From Larix kaempferi (taxonomy: Eukaryota; Streptophyta; Pinopsida; Pinales; Pinaceae), in contig BSBM01000753.1 in NCBI GenBank assembly GCA_027924585.1, forward strand, positions 19,699,501 through 19,763,500: 64,000 bases of DNA, read 5' to 3'. A model generated the notes under the pieces. That model worked only from the letters and a program-made list of their open reading frames with translations, was not told the DNA's origin and made no database searches. The translations under genes were made by a program, and so were the position numbers. Within the stretch, counting starts at the first letter, position 1, and each line of letters starts with the position of its first letter. Shown piece after piece: positions 1-10,362 of this stretch.

Positions 1-1621
1 GTGACTATTATAAAGCATCTGGAAAAATCACTAGTAAATAGTATCCCATATATGCTACTGTGACACATCACACTTTCTTTCAAGCTACACACATCACCGT
101 TGTTTCTTAAAAAATGATAGTCACTGCTATTTATAATCATATTTTATTCATTCCATCACCAAACTATGTACAACTTACAAGAAACATGCCTGAAAATCTG
201 AACTAGTTCTGGGCTTAGATGGCAACTTGTCATAACTAACTGGCCAACCTTCTAAGGAACACAACTGTTGATGATTCGGTCACCATTCGTTGGAGGCCAA
301 CTAAATTATGGACTGCATACTATCAATGGAAACTCCCTTGATGAAGGGAATTCTAGTTAATGCACCAATGCATAAATGTGACGTAGCCATCTTGTTGCAC
401 TGAGAGGAGCGAGGTGCTCTATGGCCTAGTATGGGGGAGATTTTTTAAAGTTCATACCTAACAAAATAATTAAAAAAATTCATGTCGGCTCATAAAATAC
501 TACACTTCAAGAAATTGGATCCCTCTCAGTGCTTGATAGATCTGGATTTAAGACGGATCTATGCTAGTTTAGTATCAATGATAAGATCTACCTTCGCCAT
601 ATTTAGAAGAGGCAAGGTCTCAATATGTTATGTATATAACATGTCAACTCATTATAGTAGTCAACTTTTATGTAAATGTTTAGGTTTGTTTCTCTATTCA
701 ATTAAGATACTCTTGTTTATGTTTTCTAAGTTTTTATGATGTAGGTGGTTGTATGTTGTTTTGACAAAGCTGGCACTCTTACAACATATGCCATGCTCTT
801 GTCTTGTTTTATTTTTTTCATTTATAGTGATGTTGATAATTTGTTTTTATCAACTCTAACTTGATGGTGTTTCATCGAATTCTGTTAGGAGTTTCAAGGA
901 TTTGTTGGTCTGGATGGCAACTTGAATTTAGAAACAGACAAAAATAAAGTGCCATAGCGTACTATGGAAGTCTTGTCTCCATGTCGTGCTCGTGTTTCTG
1001 GATAACAAACTAGTATGTTCCTCTTAGTTTCCTTTTATGCATTCAACAACTTTACGTATTTAAAAACATTTTAAATTGACCTGTAAAAAGAAAACTTCGC
1101 TAGTATCTACCTTTTTGTCTACAGTATGCCAATCTACTAAAATGTCCATGATTATATTGTAGCTTGGTGATCCTCTGGAAAAGACAACAATCAAATGAAT
1201 TTATTGGATATATACTTCTGATGAAAAATGCATGCATGGAAGGTAAGTACATGATGCATGAACTATATATTTGTGACTCGTAGAGATAGGCTGTCATTTG
1301 TTTCTCTTTTATTTTATATGTTTCAATAGAGCCAGAGCCATTGGTTTGCGATTTTTTCATTAATCAATTCTTTTGAAAAGTTGATCAGTTTTGTCCTGGA
1401 TCAATATTTTGGATTTTTAAAATACTTTTAGTAATCGCAATTTCCAACAAGTCTTTTGAGTAGGAATCCATTTTACTTTAGCTTTGTTGCTGCTTGATCA
1501 TTTTGGCATGTGGTTTGAACTTTGCTTTCTATTAAAGTGAGTTAATTCATTTGGCAAGACGAAGAATTTAGTGTGTGAATTTATTTGTTGATATTATCTT
1601 CTAGTAGCCAAATTTTGCATA
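1..1621. other. AT-rich stretch, no gene recognised
   Basis: No coding region, RNA gene or terminal-repeat structure can be supported here apart from the diverged repeat at 385-575. The stretch lies upstream of the RAB-like tail at 1622. It could be intron sequence of that gene, but I cannot find the upstream RAB exons (P-loop, switch regions, NKxD) on the + strand, so this is only a possibility. Confidence 0.4.
385..575 (+). repeat. Diverged dispersed repeat, related to 32225-32575
   Basis: Two blocks match the internal region of element A in the same order. The first reads CTGAGAGG...GCTCTA...GCCTAGTATG (about 400-445) and matches 32238-32270. The second reads GATCCCTCTCAG...TTGATAGA (about 518-545) and matches 32519-32545. 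The distance between blocks differs, so one or both copies carry indels. The repeat may be an old retroelement fragment; no coding content is visible. Confidence 0.45.
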
Positions 1622-2280
1622 ATGCCAATGCCATCAGCTGTTGATTATGATACAGCCAAGGTAATGTTAAATGCCATGTAGCTTTGGCATCATGTGCACT
1701 ACTATGTGTTTTACTGTACATACTATCGTCTTTGACTTGATGAGGATTTAAATATGAGTGTGCCTTGAAGTTGTTGGTGCTCTGTTTTTTGTTAATTGCA
1801 ACACTATGGCAGTTTGTGGTCTTAAGTTTGTTGACTTGACTTGTAGATTCCTTTTTTTATTAATATCAAGGGTTAGTTTTTTTTGTCACTTTTGAGTCTA
1901 AATTTTTTTGACATGTTTTGTGTATTTTGTTCTTCAAGGCATTTGATGAGATTGGCATTCCATTTTTGGAGACAAGTGCAAAGAATGCAACAAATGTGGA
2001 GCAGTATTTCATGACCATGGTTGCTAAGATAAAGAACTGGTGCACTTTTTTGTTATGATGTTTTCCAACCTTTTTGTTATGATGTTTTTATAGAGTCCTC
2101 ATTGTGACATATTGCTTTTACGGAGATTATATTTTATATTTTCTATGAAATACTTTTGACTTAACTCCATTTATTTTGTATTGCATGATGGCAAGTCAGC
2201 CTACCATGAATAGCAACAGACCTCCTACAGTACAAATGAAAGGGCAAACTATTGTTCAAAAAAGTGGTTGTTGCTCATAA
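1622..2280 (+). pseudogene. Tail of a RAB1/RABD-type small GTPase gene, decayed
   Basis: Three exon pieces match the C-terminal third of plant RAB1 (RABD), the Ypt/Rab GTPase that directs ER-to-Golgi vesicle transport. Piece 1 (1622-1660) ends ...DYDTAK before a GT donor. Piece 2 (1939-2039) starts after an AG and contains [13 protein letters not shown], the G5 (SAK) guanine-binding motif, followed by TNVEQ. Piece 3 (2188-2280) runs from MASQP through RPPTVQ to the double-cysteine prenylation end SGCCS and a stop. Signs of decay: one residue is missing after TAK-AF (usual AFADEIG); the base before piece 3 reads GCAT where an AG acceptor is expected; and no upstream exons with the P-loop, G3 or NKCDL motifs are found. 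A functional gene using a cryptic acceptor and exons outside the window is the alternative. The family assignment is firm; pseudogene status is likely. Confidence 0.75.
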
Positions 2281-2693
2281 GACAATTCCTAGAATAATTT
2301 TTACTGCAACTGGTTTCGAAGAAGTGAAGTTGAAGATAATTGTATGTATTTTGGATCTCAAACAGGAAAATGTCTCTAGCTATTGAGAGAACAACAATTG
2401 ATAGACAATTAAAACAAGTTTATTGCAAGTTGGATCTTGTATTATTTTCTGTTTGTGAAGGGCTGCAACTTGCTTTTATTCTTGATAATTTGTACAACCA
2501 TGGATTATTGTACTGATGCGTAGTTTGTAAGATCATTCTTCTTTGAATTTTCATCATTGTCACAGTTGAACTGCTATATCTTAGAATTCTTTTAGTACTT
2601 GAAGCATTATTCATGAATATGTTTGACATTCATTTTGTTCCCATGCAAAATTTGTTTGAATATCATCATTGTCAAGCAGTAATAACTTCTTAA
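2281..2693. other. No feature recognised
   Basis: AT-rich sequence directly after the RAB-like stop codon. It could be its 3' untranslated region and flank. No clear polyadenylation cluster or other element was identified. Confidence 0.3.
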
Positions 2694-2767
2694 AGGGTGC
2701 TACCTCAATGGTAGAGCACCTGCCTAATTATAGGCAGGAGATTGGTGATTTGATTCCTCCGTACCCT
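2694..2767 (+). tRNA. tRNA-like sequence, probably a pseudogene
   Basis: The 74-nt sequence folds as a cloverleaf. A 7-bp acceptor stem pairs AGGGTGC with GTACCCT (one G-T pair). The D-arm is CCTC-AATGGTA-GAGC with one mismatch and an A-box-like context. The anticodon stem is CTGCC/GGCAG. The T-arm loop is TTTGATT inside a B-box-like GGTGATTTGATTCC. Defects are an 8-nt anticodon loop (TAATTATA), a C-C mismatch in the D stem and two mismatches in the T stem. No anticodon can be assigned. It may be a decayed tRNA gene or the head of a SINE; no SINE body or tail was recognised, and a foldback element begins 6 bp downstream. Confidence 0.5.
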
Positions 2768-2772
2768 ATCAT

Positions 2773-3088
2773 AAATTAGTCACTAAGAAAATGAATAAAT
2801 TTGCATATATATGACTATTAGAAGCTAATTTCCAGTATCTTATAGTGCGACTAATGTGACAATCAATGACTAAATCACTAAATCAATGAGTATCAATTAC
2901 TAAATTAGTGTGTATCAATGACTAAATCAATGACTTAATCTGTGACTATCAATAACTAATAAGTCAACCAATTAATGACTAGTGAAGTACGACTAGAGAT
3001 AAGATAGTGGAAATCGGATACTATTAGTCCCCGACTCAAAAATAGTCGTTTATAGTCGAATTTTAGTCATTTTTTTAGTCATTAATTT
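2773..3088. mobile_element. MITE-like foldback element
   Basis: The left end (AAATTAGTCACTAAGAAAAT...) and the reverse complement of the right end (AAATTAATGACTAAAAAAAT...) match over about 30 bp with a few mismatches, giving terminal inverted repeats around a 316-bp unit. The interior is rich in repeats of the motif ATCAATGACTAAAT, and near the right end AGTCCCCGACT and TAGTCG motifs recur. There is no coding capacity. No convincing target duplication was found, so the superfamily is unassigned. Confidence 0.45.
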
Positions 3089-4873
3089 CTCATCTTGTAC
3101 TTGTGAGATCTTGATTTATAAATTCTATGACATATTCCAAATGTCAACCTTGATTCTTAATTTCAGTATTTATCTAATTTGCTGAGCATCTCCAGAATTC
3201 GTTTCCGATAAGCATTCGGTGAGTTCTGATGGATCCAGTCATGTCTTTCCCTTCTTGTAAAATGGATCATTTAAACCTAGGATTATCAAAGATGGTCAAA
3301 CCTCTGTATATTTATCTGAATCTTCATGCATTTGAGATCCAAAAATTATTAAAGAATTTGTGATTACTGTATTTGAGATCGAATTTTATTTCCAATTGTT
3401 GTTTTACAATCCGATTGGAATTTCCAGTTTTCATAAATTTTTATTTTGATTTGCCCCTTTTTCAATCTCTACCTCCTATTTCACTTGGCGTCTCCAAAAT
3501 TTACAAGTGTGAACGGTCCAACATTTCACACCACCTTGCTTATATTCAATCCCATTACCTTCTTCTGAGGTCCCTCCATTGCAGTTGGGATAACTGAATG
3601 CATAATACAAGGAAAATTATTGGTCTCTTCAAAGGACAGTGTATGAATGGAATGGCGCACTGTGATTTGGTTCAGGTGAACTGGATTGTATATTTTGCAA
3701 CCTCAATTTTTTTATGAATTCTTGTGAAGTCATGCCTCTCAATTTTGTCATGTCTTTGGTCACTTCTCGATTTCATTATGGATTTAGCCACCTCTTCTTT
3801 CAAGTCAATATTGAGTTTATTCAATTCATATCTATCTCCTGTTACTGTCATTGTGTCGAGCGTTTCCAGAACTCATTATAGCTTGATCTATAATTATCAG
3901 TATTCTATTTTAAAGATCGAATGGAGTTCCCAGAATTCTTTTGTCATTAGATTTTTTTAAAATTTGTTGTGTATTATTTTTGAAAATCTAGTTGGCATTC
4001 TGGAATTTGATGCGAAATATAATTGATATTATTTCCTATCTTTTCTTATGAAGGACATTTTTTTCTTTTTTTTTAAACGGGTTCTTGAAATCCTCTGCGT
4101 ATCCTCTGCGCGTTTATTTCCCACTTCATATCATTTGAATCTAGACTGGGCGTTTCTCCAATATTAAATTTTATGTTTACATTCTACCCTTTTAAACGAC
4201 GTTGAACCATTTCTTGGCATTTTTATTTTAGAATCGATTTGGACCTTTCTAGTCCTCTGTACTCTAAATTCTAGAAGTATTAATTCGAAATATAAATTTA
4301 ATTCCAAATTCTTCGGCATACCTCTGTCGAGGATCTATTCGGTGTTCCCAGAAATTAATGTAAATTGATAAGATGAACAGTATGGGTGAAGAGATCTACG
4401 TGTCTCTCTCAACGATTACCACCTGGGCATAAATGGTGGAGACCCCAATTGACAGTTTTCATTTTTATTACATTATCGTGGCATCTATGTCATATTCAAG
4501 ACTCATATTACGAATTGAATTTGACCTTTTAACCCTCTATACTACATTTCTAAATTTGTCAATTCGAAATGTAATTTGAACTCTAATTCTCGTGCATATC
4601 CTTGTTGAAGATCTAGATCGAGTGCATCTAGCGTTTAACTACTTGATGATTGCCTTCTTTGTTTCAAACCCAAACTCCTGACGTTTTAAAAGGTTTTCAT
4701 ATTGTAATGCTCGTCTCCATTGATGAAGTAGAATACTTGTGTATCTTAAATCCAATCTATTGCCATGTATGCATGATTTTAGACGAAATCCTTTATCTAT
4801 TTAGAGATTGGTGGGAACTTCCATTTAACTCCTAGAATCCCTTCCCTCTATTTTAAAATTCATTATCATTGTT

Positions 4874-4880
<7 letters not shown>
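3089..4880. other. AT-rich stretch, no gene recognised
   Basis: No conserved protein, RNA gene or terminal repeat is supported. Loose recurrences of CCTCTGT / TCCAGAATTC / GATCTA phrases resemble non-coding parts of the gypsy-type LTR and leader sequences elsewhere in the window (14760-16100, 44460-44640). This could be very old retroelement DNA, but the match is too weak to assign. Confidence 0.3.

Positions 4881-4916
<36 letters not shown>
4881..4916. repeat. (GT)n microsatellite
   Basis: About 18 uninterrupted GT dinucleotides preceded by a short TA run, 18 bp upstream of the copia 5' LTR. Confidence 0.95.
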
Positions 4917-4918
<2 letters not shown>

Positions 4919-4934
4919 TCGAAATGGTCGCTGG

Positions 4935-5550
4935 TGTTGAGATATTGTAACTTCAAAGAATATTATATTTGTACTTTATTATTCTGGAGATGTTTCATTC
5001 CTCCTAGAATATCTTATTGTATATCTGGAGATGTTTATTCCTTCGTCGGAATGTGGTAACTTAGGTTATTAGACTTCCCTAGTGGGGGTCGGCCCTGTAT
5101 GTGTTATATGGGGAAAAGGGTTATTAGATTATCGTAGAGGGGTCGGCCCAGTCAGTTGTAGTGGGGTATTTAACCCATTGGTTAAATACATGCCTACATG
5201 ATTTGTGTAAAAGACAAGTTGGAGTAGTGTATAAATAGAGGAGGTGTATTCCTCATTGAACACACACTCACTCACTTGAGAGTGGTGCACTTGTGGAGGA
5301 GAGGTCTGCTATGGTGGAGGAGGAGATCATGTCTTTTGTTTGCATCTTTGTATATTGCTGGTCATCTATATTGAGGAAGCTTTACTGGGTTTTCTACCCC
5401 ATGAGGGTTTCCCAGGATAAATTTGTGTCTCTTGTGTGTCTCTTGTGTTTATGCTGTGGTTGTTGTTTCTTCAGTGATCCTGTATATGCTATTATTGTGA
5501 AATGGATGGAAATGCTGCTATTTTCTGTCTTAGCATTTTAAATATTAACA
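4935..5550 (+). repeat. 5' LTR of the copia element
   Basis: 616 bp, starting TGTTGAGATATTG and ending TATTAACA. It aligns along its length with 10893-11497, differing by substitutions and small indels, for example a duplicated TGTGTCTCTTG phrase near 5427-5445. It carries a TATA box at 5230. Confidence 0.93.
5230..5238 (+). promoter_or_regulatory. TATA box in the copia 5' LTR
   Basis: TATAAATAG lies about 320 bp before the LTR end and marks the probable U3/R transition. The same motif is kept at 11188-11196 in the 3' LTR. Confidence 0.6.
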
Positions 5551-5562
5551 TGGTATCGGAGC
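5551..5562 (+). other. Primer binding site (initiator-Met tRNA)
   Basis: TGGTATCGGAGC abuts the LTR end. It differs at one base from TGGTATCAGAGC, the usual complement of the plant initiator-Met tRNA 3' end used to prime minus-strand DNA. Confidence 0.85.
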
Positions 5563-7645
5563 TAACCTGAAGGAAGGCAATGTATGGTACTTACGACACT
5601 TGTTTTACTTACGACAATTTGAAGGTTAGGGTTTTATATAGCAAAAACTAGTCATCATGGAACTTTCGCCATAAATCAATTTTTGGAAAAGGTTCAGGAT
5701 ATGAAACCTTTACAGGTCGTATATAACATCTCCAGGTATCTTGTGTCCAAAGGGCACCCTCCAATTCGTACAAGTTCGCTCTCCTGTGTTATCCCATAAA
5801 CAGGTCACATTGCGACACTTGCCATAACTTGGACTAGGAAGATCCAAATGAAATTTCGTAAAAAGTGACAGGTAGTACACAGACTGTAATATCACAGAAA
5901 ACATTTTCAGAGGTTGAACTTGAACCAGTGACACGTGGGACACCGTACAAGTTCGCTCTCCTATTTCATCCCATAAACAGGTCACATTGCGACACTTGGC
6001 ATAACTCTCTCTCTGAAAATCCAATTGAGGTCAGACCTGTCGGGATGGAAAGATGACAGGTCATGCTACCACAAAAAAAGTTTTCAGACCCTGTGGAGCG
6101 AAATGTTTAGAGTTACAGCAGAAACAATCAGGTACATATTTCTGTCAAAACAGATTTATTTTTGGAGCACCTTCATTCATGGCTTCCGGAATTTAGGGTT
6201 TTGGATAAAGTTAGAATTTTTGGAATCGGAATCCATGGCTGAATGCTACTCAGGAAAATCAAAATTTAGAGACCAAAATCTAATTTTTTAGCTGGGTAGA
6301 AGACCGGGCTTGATCAAACCTCAGTTCGGCATTTTGATCGGAAAGATGGAAAATTAGGGCTTCAACAAAAGTTGGAATTTTGTAAGTCTGTAGCCACAGC
6401 TGGAAGCTCCTCAGAAAAATAAGAGTTTAGAGCCTTGGATCGAACCTTTTGATTGGACAGAAGGGTGGGCTTCATCAAACTCTAGTTCGGGTTCCTGTCC
6501 AGAAGATCCAGAAGTTTCGAAGGCAATTTTGAGGGGTCAAATTTTGCAAATTTCAAAATTGAAGTATGCTAGCAAGACACATCCTTCCATACATTCAGAA
6601 GTGTGAAATTCAAAGATTGAATTTTTAGGGTTTCTCTAGCAAACCCTAATCAAGCTCTAGATCAAGTTTCAGGGGGAGTTGAGGCTAAGGCCTTACATAA
6701 GAAGACTACAAGAAGTCTCGACAGGTATGACTTAAGGAGGTTCAGGTATGTCTTGAAATCTGATTCTTGATTAAGTTCATGATGTGTTTGTCTTCATATT
6801 ATTTGAGTTGTTATTTGAAATAGTAAATGATATTGCTTGTATGCATATTTGTATTCCTAGAATATATCATACTGAGTGTAAACATTCATAGAGCATTGAA
6901 CAGTGTACTTCTAATATGCATATGATTGGTAAGTTGGACAAACATTCCATTGTTGCTTGTCTAGAATGAAACCTCTTTGCTGACATGCTGAGAGCTCTGC
7001 ACACTCTCGATAGTATGTTCTGGTAGAGATGGAAGGCATCTAGATAGCCACTGTATGCATACAGGATATGGGAAAGTGTTGTGCCAAAGTATTGGTCAAA
7101 ATAGTTGCATAACTATGTAAATGATATCTGTATGCATAATAGGTTATCATGTCAATATGATTTGATGATTATGAAGTATTACTAATCATGTACTTAATTT
7201 TGAATTGTAGGAAAGATCATGATGAATGATGAACATTGAACAAGTGATGGATGTTCAACAAAAGGATTTACAAATCAAACACACTATAGAAGCCTTGTGG
7301 CTAGAAGATTCTCTTAGAAAGAGGAAGAGAATCATGATGAGATGTTTGCTCCAAGTGGCTAGATAAGACCATTCTCTTAATGGTGTAATTAAAGAAGAAG
7401 TGTGAATCAGGTTCTGTATGGGTTCCCAGGTTCGATAATCAATTGATGAGCTTAATGATCACCATGGGTGATGTGAATCTCAACCTTTGCTACAAGGTTG
7501 AATATGGTTTCTATACACAGATGACATGGATACAAGAAGGAACTCACCACATAGTTTGAATGATATTGAGGCTCATATCAGTAGACCCATCTAACGAGAG
7601 ATGGCACAAATAGATATGTAGAAGATCATTCAATGCAGAGTGTGA
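5563..7645 (+). other. Copia leader and eroded gag/pol region
   Basis: No conserved gag, protease or integrase motif could be read. A 61-bp direct repeat containing CAAGTTCGCTCTCCT and CATTGCGACACTT lies at 5769-5829 and 5946-6006 (177-bp period). A looser duplication of roughly 170 bp around GGGCTTGATCAAACCTCAGTT and GGGCTTCATCAAACTCTAGTT occurs at about 6180-6500. A purine-rich CAGGGGGAGTTGAG lies near 6670. Confidence 0.5.
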
Positions 7646-8640
7646 ATGATGTTCAGTCAAAAAGGGAGAATCGACAGTTTCTTGATAAGCTTGGGCTTTA
7701 CCAAAAGTAAAGTTGTTCCTAACCTTTACCCTAAGGTTGTGGATGATGAACCTATCATACCATTATTGTATGACGATGATCTCTTTCTGACAAGGAATGA
7801 GAAACAGATCATGAAAAGAAAGAAGAAGATGGCTGCAGAAATGAAAATGAAAGATCTCAGATTGATGCATTACTTCCTAGGTCTGGAAGTATGGCAAGGC
7901 TCAGAAGGAATCTTTCTCAACCAGAGAAAGTATGCTGAGAAATATTAAAAGGACTTGATGTGTTGGAATGGCCACTCTTGAAGTTGTTAGCAGATGACTC
8001 ATCAGAGTTAGTGGATAGAACTCTATACAGACAAAATATTGAGCCATTGATGTGTCTAACAAATACTAGGTCAGATATATGCTTCGCTATGAACACCTTG
8101 TGTCAGTATCTAGTGGAAACCAAATGTGTTCACTTGTTAGTTGCAAAGCATGTGATGAGGTACCTAAAGGTTACGATAGACTTTTATCTATGTTATCTTA
8201 GAGATCATGACTTCATATGGCTACACAGATGTTGATTGGGTAGAAATTGTATCAGATAGGAAGAGCACATCGAGAGGATGTTACTATCTGGGATCAATCA
8301 TGATCTCATGGTTTAGAAGGAAGCAATCTAGTATGGCTCTCAGCACAAGCAAAATATATGGCTGCTTTCTCTACTAGTTGTGAAGCGGTATGGCTTTAGA
8401 ATGGACCCAACTGTGATCCTATGTGACAAACAGAGTTGTACCAAAATGGCAGAGAATCTAGTATTCCATGATAAGTCAAAGCACATAGATATCTAACATT
8501 TCTATATACAAGATATGGTGTAGAAAAGAATTAAACTTCGAATTTGTAACAAATTACCGATGTACTAACCAAACCTCTACCTCAACTAAAGTTTTCCGAG
8601 ACAAACTTAAAATAGTTCAGAAGGACCCTCCTCGAAAGGG
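7646..8640 (+). pseudogene. Copia pol remnant: RT C-terminal part and RNase H
   Basis: The first segment (7646-7948) covers the RT palm. RIDSFLISLGFTKS precedes the catalytic box, which reads LLYDDDLFLT where copia RT has YVDD, then KDLRLMHYFLGLEVW. The second segment, in another frame (7960-8235), has TLYRQ, MCLTNTRSDICFAMNTL and AKHVMRYL, the RT thumb/RNase H junction. Further pieces (about 8215-8380) contain DRKSTSRGCYYLGS and MISWFRRKQSS, the copia RNase H signature. A short deletion then shifts the frame where ALSTAEAEY would be. Matches to FHDKSKHI and the C-terminal TKPLP region follow to about 8600. Stops and frameshifts make it non-functional. Confidence 0.88.
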
Positions 8641-8644
8641 GGAG
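8635..8644 (+). other. Inner polypurine-tract-like sequence
   Basis: AAAGGGGGAG lies directly after the RNase H remnant, where a copia PPT normally sits just before the 3' LTR. Here it is followed by 2.2 kb of repeats instead. A second tract of the same kind (AAGGGGGAG) occurs at 10884-10892 next to the actual LTR. Confidence 0.55.
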
Positions 8645-8770
8645 CGATGTGATCACTTATGATGAGATTGCCCGCATCGACAATGAGGTCGATGATGTGG
8701 ATACCTATATTGGTGATGCCGACAAAAAGGTTGGTGGATGGCCCTTAGACAGGGTTTAAGGTGACAAGGG

Positions 8771-9450
8771 GATTGCATCATCCTTGAACATATGTTCTAA
8801 AAGGAGCCGTAGACAAGTGTCTCCGAGAAAGAAGGGGGATTGCATCATCCTTGAACATATGTTCTAAAAGGAGCCGTAGACAGGTGTCTCCAAGGAAGAA
8901 GGGGGATTGCATCATCCTTGAACATATGTTCTAAAAGGAGCCGTAGACAGGTGTCTCCAAGAAAGAAGATGGATTGCATCATCCTTGAACACATGTTCTA
9001 AAAAGATCCGTAGGCGTATGTCTTCTAGAATGAAGTCCTTGGTGGACAGGTAGGAATTGGATCATCCCTGGACTTCGGTCCTAAAGAGAGCCGTAGACGC
9101 ATGTCTTTGAGAATGAAGTCCTTCGTGGACATGTGAGGATTGAATCATCCTTGGATTTCAGTCCTAAAGTGAGCCGTAGACAGACGCCTCCGAGAAAGAA
9201 GAGGGATTGTATCATCCTTGAACACATGTTCTAAAGAGAGCCGTAGACAGATGTCTTCGAGAATGAAGTCCTTGGTGGACATGTGAGGATTGGATCATCC
9301 TTGGAATTCAGTCCTAAAGAGAGTCGTACACAAGATGTCTCCGAGAATGAAGTCCGGAATGAATAGGTAGGGGATTGTATATTCCCCGGACTTAGGTCCC
9401 AGAATTGATCCGTAGACTAATGTCTCCGAGAATTGAAGATAGGACTGCAT
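8771..9450 (+). repeat. 67- to about 80-bp tandem array of hairpin modules
   Basis: Unit starts at 8771, 8838, 8905 and 8972 give an exact 67-bp period. Longer units of about 76-82 bp follow with starts near 9049, 9127, 9205, 9285 and 9367. Each unit has short inverted repeats in fixed order: GGAT-TGCATC-ATCC, then GAACATATGTTC or GGACTTCGGTCC, then AGAC-N4-GTCT. The longer units add GTCCTTSGTGGAC. Stems are kept while loops vary. There is no conserved reading frame across units. Confidence 0.85.
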
Positions 9451-10090
9451 CGTCCTTGGACCTTCGTTCAAAATGTACGCAAGGACTACATCGTCCATGA
9501 ACTGGGTTCAAAATGTACGTGAGAGAACTGCATCGTCCGTGAACTAGGTTCAAAATGTACGTGAGGACTGCATCATCCATGAACTGGGTTCAAAATGTAC
9601 GTGAGGACTGCATCGTCCATGAACTGGGTTCAAAATGTATGTGAGGACTGCATCGTCCATGAACTGGGTTCAAAATGTACATGAGAGGACTGCTTCGTCC
9701 GTGAACTGGGTTCAAAATGTACGTGAGGACTGCATTGTCCATGAACTGGGTTCAAAATGTACATGACGATTGCATCGTCCATGAACTAGGTTCAAAATGT
9801 ACGTGAAAGGACTGCATTGTCCCTGAACTAGGTTCAAAATGTACGTGAAGACTGCATCGTCCATGAACTAGGTTCAAATTGTACGTGAGGACTGCATCGT
9901 CCATGAACTGGGTTCAAAATGTACGTGAGAGGACTGCATCGTCCGTGAACTGGGTTCAAAATGTACGTGATGGGATTGCATCGTCCCTAGAAATGAGACT
10001 TGTCTTAAAGTGATAAGGATTGATCATCCTGGAACTTGATCTGGATTGTATCATCCATGGACATATGTCCTAAAGAGAGCGAGATTGATC
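9451..10090 (+). repeat. About 40-bp tandem array, same hairpin theme
   Basis: About 13 units of 39-42 bp, each containing GGACTGCATCGTCC and GAACTGGGTTC followed by AAAATGTACGTGA. Both inverted repeats correspond to the first two hairpins of the neighbouring 67-bp units, with GGAC/GTCC replacing GGAT/ATCC. The last units (9963-10090) mix both forms, including GGATTGTATCATCC and the palindrome GGACATATGTCC. Confidence 0.88.
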
Positions 10091-10137
10091 ATCCTGTAAT
10101 ATGATCATATGTGTTGCAGGGTATGCTGCTATGTTTT

Positions 10138-10362
10138 GATGATAGATGTATGAGTGAGAATACATGCTATTGATGATAGATGTATTAGTAAGAATACATG
10201 CTTTTGATGAAATATGTATTAGTGAGAATACATGCTTTTGATGATAGATGTATTAGTGAGAATACATGCTTTTGATGATAGATGTATTAGTGAGAATACA
10301 TGCTTTTGATGATAGATGTATTAAGTGAGAATACATGCTTTTGATGATAGATGTATTAGTGT
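10138..10362 (+). repeat. 34-bp tandem array
   Basis: Six or so copies of a 34-bp unit containing GAATACATGCTTTTGATGAT and AGATGTATTAGTGA, with starts at 10151, 10185, 10219, 10253 and 10287; one base is added in the last copy at 10321. The period is not a multiple of three, so it does not encode a protein repeat. Confidence 0.9.

Noticed and set aside
9295-9580. Minus-strand open frames across the copia hairpin array
   Set aside because: Frames follow the repeat but change phase between units; the structural repeat explains them better than a protein.
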